Positions 24,930 through 35,771 of a DNA stretch of 64,000 nt are shown here, piece by piece. Source of the stretch: Urophycis tenuis. Taxonomy: Eukaryota > Chordata > Actinopteri > Gadiformes > Phycidae. Both the position numbers and the translations under genes were made by a program. The notes under the pieces are model-generated. The model saw nothing but the letters and a program-made list of their open reading frames with translations. It did no database searches and was not told where the DNA came from. Position 1 is the stretch's first letter, and every line of letters starts with the position of its first letter. The stretch is taken from assembly GCA_036785325.1 (NCBI GenBank), contig JAXIVH010000096.1, positions 459,151 through 523,150 of the forward strand. Direction: 5' to 3'.

Positions 24930-26145
24930 TGACCCACTAGATACTCCCCTCAATACACCCCTTAGGACAGCTGTTTGTTGTCTGAACCCTGTCCTCTACA
25001 CACAGCTAGTTTCCCGGCAGGCTGTTAAGCAAATATTTGTTCTGATAACACAAGTCAAACGTGGATCATAGGCTGAAGTGCTGAATTGATTCATTACATT
25101 TTTAAAACTAAACTTAAATTTCTAATCCAAATGTGAATTGTGAATTGACACAGGTAACTTAGAACTTATTTTACAATTAATTTGTAAAATTCTTGTAAAG
25201 GTCTTTTCTCAATGTAGGCCTATTTGTGGTGATGGCAAACAGTTTTGGCCAAATTAAAGGTTCAAACTGTAGTACACCCAAAATGTGCAATCACATGTGT
25301 GTATTGACTATAGTGCAATTCAAAGAACCCCTGTTGATGAGACCTATGGTCAACAGCAGGCTGCAGCAGAACGCTTTGCTTTGGCGTTGCGTCTTGGTCT
25401 GATCACTTACTCCATTTTCTCAATTTCATAATGCACTGGATGTGTGCAGTGTGTGGGTTATTTGTGTAAGAGTATACAGCTATTTGAAAAGGTATGACTA
25501 TGATGGAAGATACGATGAAAAGGTAGCGAATGAGTGAATCATTCACTACCAGGCTAGGGCTGGTGGACCATCATACATAATAATACATACATGATACATA
25601 CCAGCATGCATTTCTTTTATATATTATTCAGCATATTTTCCGATATATATCTATATATATACTGTATATATATATATAAATAAATAAAATAATAGAAAGA
25701 GGTCAAAATCTGCCAAAAAGTGGTGGCGCTATGTCCCCAGTGTCTCCAATGTCATTGACATTTATATTGTTATTTATCGTTAGAAGAGCTCAATATAGTC
25801 TTATATTGATATTTCGAATTTCCCAGCATGGGATTAATAAAGTATTTCTATATTATGTACTATATGGTTCCAAATCACACTGTCCGAATCCACAGGTCTC
25901 CAGTGCATTGTTCTTCTTGGAATACCGTCATGTCTCTGCTGTCGGAATGCCGGGCAAGTAGCAAGTGTTTGAAAGTGTATTCAGTGTTATAGAGTACAGT
26001 AGTGTATAAGTGCATCCGAATCAGGAATTAGAAACAGTTTCATTGCTAGAAAAAAAGAAAAAGATAAATAGAAACTGTTAAAAGTTATACAAGATGTGAA
26101 AATTCTGCATTATTGTAATGCCTGCAGTAAAGTTCAAGGGCGGTT
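24930..26145. other. Upstream flank of C3 copy A
   Basis: No gene seen. The first 200 bp (to about 25080) probably hold C3 regulatory sequence, including AAATATTTG near 25030, a forkhead-like word. At 25640-25685 there is an (AT)n tract, and at 25825-25850 a GGGATTAATAAAGTATTTCT block resembling retroposon tails. Confidence 0.4.
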
Positions 26146-26149
26146 TGGA

Positions 26150-29130
26150 TTGAGTTACCTTACCTTAATCCTCTTCGTCGCAAGTGGCACATAAGGCCTC
26201 GACAATCTGCTTCCATTGGGACCTGTCTTGCGCTGCATGCTGTACCCCATGTAAGGTTTCCGGAGACATTTATTGTGGAAGGCATTGATCCTTTTCTTGT
26301 CATGTGTTGTCACTCGCCAGCATTCCGAGCTGTACAACAGCACTGATTTCACATCGCTGTTATACAGTCGGATCTTTGTTTTGAGGCTGTACTGCTTTGA
26401 TTTCCATATAGGATGAAGCCTTGCAATAGCACCGTGGGCCTTCCCTAGCCTTGCTCTGATGTCCTTTGATGTTGAGGTGTCTTCACTGACAAGACTTCCC
26501 AGGTAGGTGAACTCTTTAACAGTGTCGAAGGTTTCTTCATCCACTGTGATTGGTGAATCTGGAGTGGCATTAATGCACATCATTTGGCGTTGATGTTCAA
26601 ACCTGTTTGCTTTGCATACCGGTTAAGTCTGTCAGTCTTCTCCTGCAGGTGAGTGTATTTAGAGGAGAGAACAGCAAGGTCATCGGCAAAGTCTAGGTCT
26701 TCCAGTTGGGAGAACAAAGTCCACTGAATGCCCCTGGGTTTATCGGCTGTTGTCTTCCTCATTACCCAGTCGATGGCCATCAGGAAGAGAATGGGAGACA
26801 TGGTACACACCTGTCGCACACCTGACTCTACGGTGAACCAGTCTGATGGTATTCCATCGACAATAACACTGCACTCAAAGCGGCGATAGAACAGCCCCAA
26901 TAGTGTGACCATTTTTGGAGGAATTCCATATGCTCTCACGATCTTCCATAGGGTGCCGCGGTGAAGGCTATCGAAGGCTTTCCGGAAGTCTATGAAGATG
27001 ATGTACAGTGGGACGTTCCATTCAACACACTGCTTGATGAGCAAAGATCTGATCTGTGCAGCCCCTCTCTCTCCTAAAAACAGCCTGCTACTGTCTCAGG
27101 TTTTGGTCAACAACAGACTCAATTCTGCCGAGTAGAATCCTATCCTATCCTTTGATGGTATCGACAACAGTGTGATCCCCCTCCAGTTGTCACAGTTTGG
27201 GAGGTTGCCTTTCTTGGGATGCTTGACAATGAGGCCCTTGTCCCAGTCTTCAGGTAATGTTTCCTTATCCCAGATGTTTCTGAAGAGTTCTGTGAGCACC
27301 TTAGTAGAAGTGGTTAGGTCTGCTTTCAGCATCTCGGCGTGGATGGCGTCTATGCCAGCAGCTTTCCCACCATTCATGGTTTGGATGAGTTGGGGGACTG
27401 GTGTTGATGTTATGGGCATCCTCTGCTGGTGGAGGGTTAGCAGGATCGTCTGGCTCGGGACAGTTGAGTACCTCGCGAAAATGTTGTACCCATCCCGTGG
27501 TTTGTTCTTGTTCTATCCTGAGGATGTTACCATCCTTGTCTTTGACAGGGGTCTCCTTGCTGTACTTGCCACTGAGTTTCTTAGTGATGTTGTAGACCGT
27601 ACTCATCTCGCCCCTTATAGCAGCTTGCTCTGCTTTTTCTGCTAAGCCCTTTTGTCACTTTTGGCACTGTTCTTCAACTGTCTGTCTTTGTCTTTGTAGG
27701 CTTTTTGAGCCCGCTCTAGGAGCCTGGGTGATTTGGTGCACAACATCTTGGCCTTGCGTTGTTTTCGTTCCTCTATTTTCTGCAAGGTGCCAGGAGTTAG
27801 CCATTCCTTGTTGTTTTTCTTTCTGTAGCCAAGGACCTTGGTGGCTGACTCTACATAGACTGTTTTGATAGCCTCCCACTTGTTGTTAATGTCTGGGTCT
27901 GGGTCTTCTGTAGTAGCACTGAAGCGTTTTCTCAGCTCTATTCCAAAATCTCTGTTGGTGTTAGGGCATTTCAGCTTTGCTACGTCAAGGTGTTATCTGT
28001 GTTGGTTCTTCTCTGCCACCTTCCTTAATTTCAGCCGAACTACGGCAGTTAGTAGGTAGTGGTCGCTGTTGACATCGGCTCCGCAGCAAGCTCGAACATC
28101 TTGGAGAGACCTGCGCAACTTTCCATTGATCAGGATGTGGTCTATCTGGTTGGAACCATGGAACCATCAGGCGACTTCCATGTGAGCTTGTGTATGGATT
28201 TGTGTGGGAAGATGGTACCGCCAATTACACAGTCGTTGTTCAGGCAGAAGTCAACAAGGCGTTCGCCGTTGTTCATCACACCGCATCCGTGTCTTCCCAT
28301 AGCTCTCACACAGTTGGAGTTGTAATCACCAACTTTGGCATTAATATCTCCCATGATCAGTAACACATCGTGCTGAGTAACTCTGAAGACTGCCTGCTGT
28401 AACTGCTCATACCAGTCATCTTTGTCCTCCTCCTCCGCTTCGTTAGTTGGTTCATAGCACTGGATGATGGTGAGTTTGCAGTGCTTAGAGTTGAAGCGAG
28501 CTCTCATCAGCCTGTCACTGATGGGCTCCCACTATAGCAAGGTGTTAACCTTCTCCTTTGAGCTAATGAGGGCCAGGCCACGAGTGTGTTGATTGGTATG
28601 CCCAGAGTATAGAATTACTGAGCCATCGCTCATTGCTTGTCGTCCACAGCCAGTCCATCGGCATTCGCTAATTCCTAGTATGTCCAGCTTGTATCTCCTC
28701 ATTTCCCCAATGACCTGTGCTGCTTTGGATGTCTCGAACATTGTGCGGACATTCCATGCACCTAGGAGGATCTTAGCTTTGGGCCTGAGCAGACTTTCTT
28801 TCCCTCTCCTGACTTCCTGCTGGTGGCTTTCATCAGGAGAGTTCATGTTGCCAAAAAGTTGGCTCAAGTCCACTGCCAGGTCCGTGATGGTAGTAGTGAT
28901 TGTCTTAGTTTCCGTAACATGTAGCATTTTTACAGGATGGGGACATCGGCCCCACGCCCAACCCCCAACCTGGTGGACCAGGTGCTGATTTTTGTCTGGC
29001 CTCTACCTGGGATACCAGTCCGACATGGTTGAACCTGCTGGGGGCTAAGTCCCCAATGGTATAGCTGGTCCAGGTCATAGAGACACACAAGCTTCCCCAC
29101 CACGACAAGGTAAGCAGCACGAGGAGAAGA
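26150..29130 (-). mobile_element. RTE-type LINE, near full length, decayed
   Basis: Minus strand, 5' to 3': a leader (about 29130-28930), then an apurinic endonuclease-like domain (LLGAWNVRTM..., LDILGISECRW, LLIMGDINAKVG, FPHKSIHKLTW) from about 28840 to 28140. A linker follows (28100-27440), then reverse transcriptase (WRGITLLSIPSKDRI at about 27150, IFIDFRKAFDSLHR at about 26990, VRQVCTMSPILF, LDFADDLAVLSS at about 26680), and a C-terminal region (FTYLGSLVS...) ending at about 26160. Several frame changes break the single ORF. The endonuclease style (SECRWTG) matches RTE-class elements; the family name was not checked. Confidence 0.85.
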
Positions 29131-29155
29131 GTCCAAAGAGACAGTTATATTGTCA

Positions 29156-29214
29156 AAGGGGGTGGGGGAGGGGTTGGGGGGTGGGGTAGGGGGGGCGGAG
29201 GTTGAGGGGGGTCC
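29156..29214 (+). other. G-rich tract with G-quadruplex potential
   Basis: Six or more runs of four to seven G within 59 bases, separated by one to three bases. On the opposite strand it reads as a proline-rich frame, most likely a by-product of composition. Confidence 0.6.
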
Positions 29215-29296
29215 AGGGACATATTCATGATCCCAACAGCAGCTGTTCGTGTGGCGGGAGTTCTTTGTCCTGATGGTCCTGATGGACCGAGGGGAG

Positions 29297-29332
29297 AACA
29301 CTCTTGTTCAATCCTTTGAACAAGAGTGTTCA
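29297..29332. repeat. Short perfect hairpin between LINE and SINE
   Basis: GAACACTCTTGTTCAA is followed after a few bases by its reverse complement ending in GTGTTC, about 16-bp arms. No function assigned. Confidence 0.55.
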
Positions 29333-29378
29333 GGGTTGTGAGAAGGGACAATGCTTTATCTTCAACATCTTGTGACGA

Positions 29379-29757
29379 GGGCGGCACGGTGGTGCAGTGG
29401 TTAGCACTGTCGCCTCACAGCAAGAGGGTTCTGGATTCGAATCCACCTGGGACCCGGGACCTTTCTGTGTGGAGTTTGCATGTTCTCCCCGTGCTTGCGT
29501 GGGTTCTCTCCGGGTACTCCGGCTTCCTCCCACAGACCAAAAACATACAGGTTGGGGATTAGGTTAATTGGTGTCTCTAAATTGACCATAGGTGTGTATG
29601 TGAGTGTGAATGGTTGTTCGTCTATATATGTTAGCCCTGTGTTAGGCTGACGACCTGTCCAGGGTGTACCCCGCCTCTCGCCCGTTGCAGCTGGGATTGG
29701 CTCCAGCCCCCCCGCGACCCTCGTAGAGGATAAGCGGTTACGATAATGGATGGATGG
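29379..29757 (+). mobile_element. tRNA-derived SINE with target duplication
   Basis: Head GGGCGGCACGGTGGTGCAGTGG contains an A-box-like GTGGTTAGCAC. A B-box GGATTCGAATCC lies at 29433-29444, so the head is tRNA-like (RNA polymerase III promoter). The body is the familiar fish repeat (TGCATGTTCTCCCCG, CAGGGTGTACCCCGCC). The tail AGGATAAGCGGTTA...ATGGATGGATGG resembles the 3' end of the LINE at 42040-44990, as expected if that LINE mobilises it. The target duplication is ATCTTGTGACGA at 29367-29378 and ATCTTGTGATGA at 29758-29769, one mismatch. Confidence 0.88.
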
Positions 29758-29761
29758 ATCT

Positions 29762-29903
29762 TGTGATGACCCTCCCTGATCGATCTCTCTCTCTCTCCTC
29801 CCTCCTGTCGTGGGCAGGGGGGGCAGGGCCATCAGGGAGCATTGATTCCAGCTGGGCTCTGGGGGTGTGGTTGGAACTTTTTTAATTTCAGGGGGGTGTA
29901 CTA
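29762..29903 (+). repeat. Truncated 5' LTR of the gypsy element
   Basis: Matches the first part of the 3' LTR (40538-40675): TGTGATGACCCTC, a (CT)n run, CTCCCTCCTGTCGTGGGCAG and GGGAGCATTGATTCCA. Similarity stops after TTTCAG at about 29891. The rest of the LTR and the primer-binding site are missing. Confidence 0.8.
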
Positions 29904-29917
29904 CGAACCTTGATGAA

Positions 29918-30957
29918 CAGGGGCGGTTTCTCGTATGTGCGACATGTGCGGTTGCACAGGGCGGCATCTTTGGGGGGGCGGCATCGGAGGCACGCCAATT
30001 TTTTTTTTTTTTTTTTTTTTTGGACGAGCGCCTATGCTGCCCAGACATCATGCCAGTGCATGATTTGATTGATAACATGGGCACCGATAGGTTTTCTAAT
30101 GCCCATCTCATTGTGGGGAGTGTGTGCGCCCTCCGTTTGGTGCAGGTCCGCCCTACCGCTGTGCTGGTCTCACACACACAACCTGAAGGGGAAGGGGGAG
30201 GGGGAGGGGGGCGCGCGATTCAGGCCTTCTCCCTTGCTGCAGCGGGCATCTAATGGCATCTAATAATGCAACAGGCTACCATAAGTTAATCACGCCAGTT
30301 ATTACACACGTTTGGATTTGGGCATGCCTCAGACTCGTGGTGTGAGCGGTATCGGAGCGACACTAGAGCGGAACACAGCGGCCGCTCCGGCGTCTAAACA
30401 AAAAACCGCATTCCATCCGCATTCCACATTCCATCCGCTCCTCGCTCGCTCGCGCTCCGCTCCGCTCACTAGCTCTGGCCCGGACTCATTTCACCTAGTC
30501 AAATAGACTTCACTAGCAGCCCAATAATATGCCAACACAGGTGGGCTGTAGCGTTTAATAGAAGGGGAAATCCTCGCGGCTGGTTTGGCTCCCCAACGTC
30601 CTGTTTCCCCCCGTCGCCATGGCAAGGCGTCCTCGCGACCCCCCGCCCCCCCAGCTGTGCGCTTGACAGTTCACTAGTAGTATAAAGGCTCAGCGCTGTG
30701 TTTTAGTCATTTTTGTATAAATGCTTTCTGAAAACTCCTCAACCCCATTTAGTATGACACAGTGTGTCATCAACATTCATACCGGTACCAGCAGTTTGTA
30801 AGTAATTTGTCAGTTATGTCATAAATTGGTTCTCAAAATTCACCAGATTGATGCATTTAAATGAAATCTCCCGAATGTTTTCTCCCGGGGGGGCATGCCC
30901 CCGGACCCCCCTAGAGGATTGCGAGCCCCTCACCATAGTCTACAAAAATCCTGTGGG

Positions 30958-30989
<32 letters not shown>

Positions 30990-31040
30990 TGCCGGGTGGG
31001 GGGTTCGCACAGGGCACCAAACAGGCTAGGACCGCCCCTG
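29918..31040. mobile_element. Non-autonomous hAT element with perfect 8-bp target duplication
   Basis: Ends are CAGGGGCGGT (29918) and ACCGCCCCTG (31040), inverted repeats of hAT type. They are flanked on both sides by TTGATGAA (29910-29917 and 31041-31048), the 8-bp duplication typical of hAT. The interior (1,123 bp in all) has no transposase frame. It contains a T-run (29999-30021), a G-rich segment (30182-30212) and about 30 consecutive G at 30961-30989. It is inserted in the 5' part of the gypsy element. Confidence 0.92.
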
Positions 31041-31048
31041 TTGATGAA

Positions 31049-31162
31049 CATACTGAAGATGAATGAATGAAGAGAAGAAAAAGCATCAAATGGAGATTGA
31101 GAAGCAAATTGCAGTTGAACGCCTGTGGTGTGAGACAGAGCAGGCTAAGATAGACCTACAGG
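31049..31162 (+). pseudogene. Gypsy gag fragment, N-terminal side of the Tol2-like insertion
   Basis: A lysine/glutamate-rich coding-like stretch (HQMEIEKQIAVERLW...) runs up to CCTACAGG, where the Tol2-like element interrupts it. The same frame resumes at 35772 (ATRLGLVRDG), so these are two halves of one gag region. Confidence 0.6.
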
Positions 31163-31450
31163 CAGAGGTGGAAAGTAGCGAAATACATTTACTCACGTTA
31201 CTGTATTGAGTAGTTATTTTGTGTATTTTGTATTTTTTAAGTAGTTTTAAAAATTGGTAATTTACAATTTACTTGATTACGTTTTGAGTGAAGTATTGTA
31301 TTTCGCTACATTACAAATCCCATCCGTTACTGAGTAAAAAAAAAAAAAATGGACTAATGAGAAAACCAAAGGAAGAAAAAAAAAATCGCTGCTGGAAGCA
31401 CTTAAATGATCAGCATCAAGCGCCAAATCTTTCAGTTGGAGATTGAGAAG

Positions 31451-34400
31451 ATGGAGGACGTCGATCAGGCGAGCAAAGATGGCCCAGAGACTGTTTCAGT
31501 CGAAATGCAAGCTGCCGACGAAAACCCTTGGCCACATTTGAACGAATGTTTTACTTTTAAATCCAAAAGGGGCAATATTGTTGTTATGCAGTGCCAAATG
31601 TGCCTTCCAAAGGTGACTCAACTGGCAGCATTTAATAATTCAACATCCAATCTGCGGAAGCATGTTTTGGTAAGTAGCCTACACAAAGTTTTTTCATGAC
31701 TAGCAAATTTAGTGTAGTGCAGGGATAGCCTGGTCCTACCATACACTCGTACAGTCAAAATTTAGCAATTAGTCACGAGAGGGTGTGGATTATGGAAAAA
31801 TAAGTTAATGATGATATGAGATATATAAGATAATGATGAGTTAACGTGATAAGTCCAACGGCTAGCACCTCGGGACTTATCACGCCTCTCAGGCGTTCCT
31901 TATTTTCTCCATTAATTCACACCGTCGAGTGGCTAATTGCTATTCTAAAACTGTTACCAACGCGGCAATATGAAAAATCATATAGCAATAAAAACGCTTC
32001 CGTTTCACTAATAATTCACTAGATGCGCAACAAAGTAGTTCCCAGATACAAGGAAGTAGTTCCCGGCCAGGTTGCAGAAACAACACGTCGCTTGCAAGCA
32101 ATCACTTTATTTTTAACAGCCCCTTTCCACAAGCAATTTATCGACCATAGTTATCCACCCAACAAATCGAAGTTAACTTTCCATTCCATAACAAAGCAGA
32201 AAAAAGCCGGTTCCGGATTTCTTTATTGTCGTCGTCGTTGCTATGCGCGGAGTGATATGTGAAGTGGTCAGCAGCAGCGTTGGATGGGGACAGGTGTACT
32301 TTATCGTCTCATAAGGTACACCTATCAGCCAATCAGAATCAAGCATTGGGACTTACAGTTTTAGAATAATGTACAGGTCCAATCGGCGAACAGAGGGAGT
32401 AGCTGAGAACGATGACGTTGAGGTCGTGCGCTTGTTTGAGCCATAGACTGTAAGGTTTGAGCTTTGTGAAATGTAAAAGACAAAATATGATGACTAGAAA
32501 TAGGAAACCTTTTATCTATCAATGTTCTAATTTCAGTGTGATTAATGAACACCACATTGATTGATGTACTGATGAAAGCATTTTCTTTCTTCACAGAGGA
32601 AACATCTATCTAAGCTGACAGCTTTCACTCATGCAAAGCGGGGCCATCAAACCCCAAATCCACAAGCCCCAAACCCAAGTAAGCAGGCAAAAATATCAGA
32701 TTCAATGTCAGCGGGAGGCAACTGCCGTGTGCCACAGGGAAAGATCGACAAGCTCATCATTAACTTAATTTGTGAGGGTCTTCATGCATTTTCTTTGGTT
32801 CAACAACCTGCTTTTAAAGAGCTAGTAGTGGCACTCAATCCCCACATCAAGGTCATTTCCAGACCCACAGTCCGGACTAGAATAGAGGCAGCTGCCATTC
32901 AAATGAGGAAGAATGTGATATTGCGACTTAGTGAAGTCAGCAGTGTTGCCACAACCACAGATTGTTGGACTGCGCACCAGCAAAGTTTCATTGGGGTTAC
33001 AGCTCATTGGATAGATGAGGGAACCTTAGAGAGGAGATCCGCTGCACTTGCGTGCAAGAGACTAAAAGGGTCCCACACTTTTGAGGTCGTTGCAGGTGCA
33101 CTTGATGACATACACTGCCAATATAGAATAAGGGAGAAAGTGGTAAGAACCACCACAGATAGTGGCTCAAACTTCATCAAAGCTTTCAGTGTGTTTGGCG
33201 AGCAGAGCCAGCCTGAGGATGCAGAGTCCGAGTCCGACCAAGATTCTTCCGAGGAGGTCCACGTCAGCTATCTGGACACCTGCAGCATCCTGGAGAAGGA
33301 TAATGGCTTAGAGTACCAGCTTCCAACACACCAAAGGTGTGCATGCCACTTGTTAAATTTAGTTGCCACAACAGATGCTGACATGGCAGAAAAGAAAAAT
33401 GATACATACAGTAGACTATCACGTGCAGCCTTTGGAAAATGCCAAGCCATGTGGAACAAGACGGGTCGTTCATACATGGCAGCAGAAGTTGTGGAAGAGA
33501 ATTGCCAGCTCCAGCTCATTCGGCCAAATAAAACAAGATGGAATTCGACGTTCATGGCAGTGGAGAGAATCATATGGATTGTACAAGAGAAAGGGGAGGA
33601 GGCAATCAGGAATGTTTCTGAAGCATTCAAATTGAAAATGTGAGTTTAATTAGCATTTTAACAGTATGAAATGTTTATAACAGTGCATGACGCTACCTTG
33701 AATATTTCCACATTATCCAGTTTTATGGAATTGTTCAATTAATATCCGTATTTGGCTGCACATTTCAAACTGTTTCTGCTTGATTTGCTAACAATTGTAT
33801 TTTCTTGATCGGTTATGTTCTGTTAGGTTGAGTCAAGCAGAAATTGCTTTCTTGACTGAGTACTGCTTAGTGATGAAACCTTTGGTAAAGGCCTTGAACA
33901 TTCTGCAGTCGGAGACAAACACGCACTTAGGATGGCTTCTTCCAGTAATCTTTCAGCTGCAAGCAAATCTCGGAAGGCAGGAGACATCCTCCAAGTTGTG
34001 TCTACCACTCGTCAGAGCCATTCAGGAGGGTGTCCAGAAGCGTTTTGGTGAGATGATGGAGGACCCTGAACTAATCGCTGCAGCAATACTTCTACCGAAG
34101 TTCAAAACCACCTGGACAGAGAGGCCTGATATCATTGAAACAGGTATGATATCATAATATAATGTCATACTGTGATTTAAATGTTTATCACAGTTGTATC
34201 CACTTTGCTTTTATTCAATACAATGTGATAAGTGCTAAACTGTTAGTCTCAAATTATAATTATTTTGTTATTTGTGGCAATCTTTGCATCATGATGCACT
34301 CTTGGTAGATTAATCTAAGCTTAATTGTCATAAATATTGTTGTTTGTCAATCATAAGGTCTGGTCTATGTCAGACAACACCTTGACCAGATGGCAGTGGC

Positions 34401-34716
34401 TGAGGTGGAGCAAGTTGGACAGCATTCATCAGATGAGGATGATTTCTTCTCCTCTTTGAAGTCCAGAAGGTCAGAAGGCACAGGGGAGTTGGAAGGGTAC
34501 CTAGCCTGTGCCTCAGACAATATGGATCTGCTCAACTCCTTTTCAAATATAAAAAAACTCTCTTTAAAACTCAACACGGGCCTACCTGCCTCAGCTGCCT
34601 GTGAGCGACTTTTCAGTTGTGCTGGATTACTCTTTACTGCAAAGCGGGCAAGGATGAGCGCAACAAACTTTGAGAATCAACTGCTGCTCAAACTTAACCA
34701 GAAGTTTGTAGACTAA
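31451..34716 (+). CDS. Tol2-like hAT transposase, four exons, uninterrupted
   Basis: DNA transposase that cuts and pastes the surrounding element. Exons 31451-31669, 32597-33639, 33827-34143 and 34358-34716 join in phase (GT-AG borders) into 1,938 nt, or 645 residues; Tol2 transposase is 649. The N-terminus has a BED-like zinc finger (CQMC...SNLRKH). RNase H-fold hAT motifs follow: TTTDCW with Asp195, TTTDSGSNF with Asp261, CACHLL, then ASAACERLFS with Glu609. These are the probable catalytic D, D, E residues by comparison with hAT enzymes. Long stretches match Tol2 closely (SFIGVTAHW, ALACKRL.GSHTFEV, AETNT.LGWLLP-type block, ENQLLLKLN). The ATG at 31451 matches the Tol2 start; an in-frame ATG at 31406 is an alternative. 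No stop or frameshift was seen. Confidence 0.93.
31752..31953. repeat. Imperfect palindrome in transposase intron 1
   Basis: The left arm (ACAGTCAAAATTTAGCAATTAG...) pairs with the right arm (...CTAATTGCTATTCTAAAACTGT). The centre has perfect 11-base arms GTGATAAGTCC (31846-31856) and GGACTTATCAC (31873-31883). Tol2 carries an internal inverted repeat in its first intron, so this is a family trait. Confidence 0.8.
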
Positions 34717-34720
34717 TCCT

Positions 34721-35068
34721 CTTAAAGGAGAAATCTGGTGAGTTTTCATATAGATCTCCATTTGTCAAGGCCACAGAGTACTGTTGGTACGGAAAAATAA
34801 ACCCTGAAAACGATCAGTTTCTCAGTTGCGATAGCCAGCAGCTAACGCAGCCTGTCAGCTACAGCACTACACTCTGGGGGTATGGACATGATGGAGGCTC
34901 ATGAACATGCCCCAGAGTGTAGCTCTGTAGCTGCCTGGCTGTGTTAGCTGTTGGCTGTAGCAACTGAGAAACTGATTGTTTTCAGGGTTTATTTTTCCGT
35001 ACCAACAGTACTCTGTGGCCTTGACAAATGGAGATCTACATGAAAACTCACCAGACTTCTCCTTTAAG
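34721..35068. repeat. Large fold-back hairpin, about 160-bp arms
   Basis: CTTAAAGGAGAAATCTGGTG at the left end is mirrored by CACCAGACTTCTCCTTTAAG at the right end. The arms match nearly base for base up to CACTCTGGGG / CCCCAGAGTG around a loop of about 30 bases (34880-34909). It begins 5 bp after the transposase stop codon. It is either an inserted fold-back or miniature element or part of this Tol2-like lineage's 3' UTR. Confidence 0.9.
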
Positions 35069-35771
35069 GTGGACATACAAACAACTTTCATGTAGACATA
35101 CCATGGGACAGGGACTTTATTTTTTATTTTTAGCAGCTGCTATTGAGTTCATTTTACAAGTTAGAAGTTTACTTGATGTGTTTTATTGTTAGACATTAAG
35201 CGCCCAGAATGCCATCAGAGTATTGCACTATTTTACTTTTTTCTGAAATGTTCCTGATAGAGATTGTATTTATATTTTGATCATTTATGGAGTCAAAACA
35301 CGTGATTTAGCCTTGATTTGCATTGTAACTGTTTATGTTTGTGAAGAAAAAAAGGATGGCCCTCAGAGCTAACAATGCATGGCACTTTCAATTGATGGTT
35401 TGAAAATGTAAATTTATGGGGTCTTACATGTCATATGTGACATTTTTTATTTTGTTATGCATTTGTATAGATGTTTATACATTTGTATAGATTTTTCTTT
35501 AATTAAAAAGAAAATAGTTTCGCATTCATGACCCCTTGTCCTATTTTCACTACACGGGAGAATCTCCCTGCCTCGTTTTAGTGTTCTCATTTTTTAAATG
35601 TAACTAAGTAACTTTGACTTAAAGTACATTTTAAACGAACTACTTATTACTTTTACTTGAGTAATTTTTCAGATGGGTAATTGCACTTTTACTTGAGTAA
35701 TATTTTATCAATGTATTGGTACTTTTACTTGAGTACAATATTTTAGTACTTTTTCCACCTCTGCCTACAGG

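Larger units (their letters stand above)
31163..35763 (+). mobile_element. Full-length Tol2-like hAT transposon
   Basis: Termini CAGAGGTGGAAA and, inverted, TTTCCACCTCTG give a 12-bp terminal repeat differing from the medaka Tol2 end by about one base as I remember it. The target duplication CCTACAGG is perfect (31155-31162 and 35764-35771). Length is 4,601 bp, close to Tol2. Subterminal regions are full of ACTTTTACTTGAGTA repeats, the usual transposase-binding style. It contains four transposase exons, an imperfect palindrome in intron 1 (31752-31953), as in Tol2, and a large hairpin downstream of the stop (34721-35068). All parts needed for autonomy appear present. Confidence 0.95.

Noticed and set aside
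29145..29387. Proline-rich coding frame on the minus strand
   Set aside because: Produced by the G-rich tract; no homologous motif, and it overlaps retroelement leader sequence. A gag-like origin cannot be excluded but is unsupported.
29379..29450. Possible tRNA gene
   Set aside because: A- and B-boxes are present, but the body continues into a SINE with tail and target duplication; no cloverleaf. The same applies to 41292-41370.
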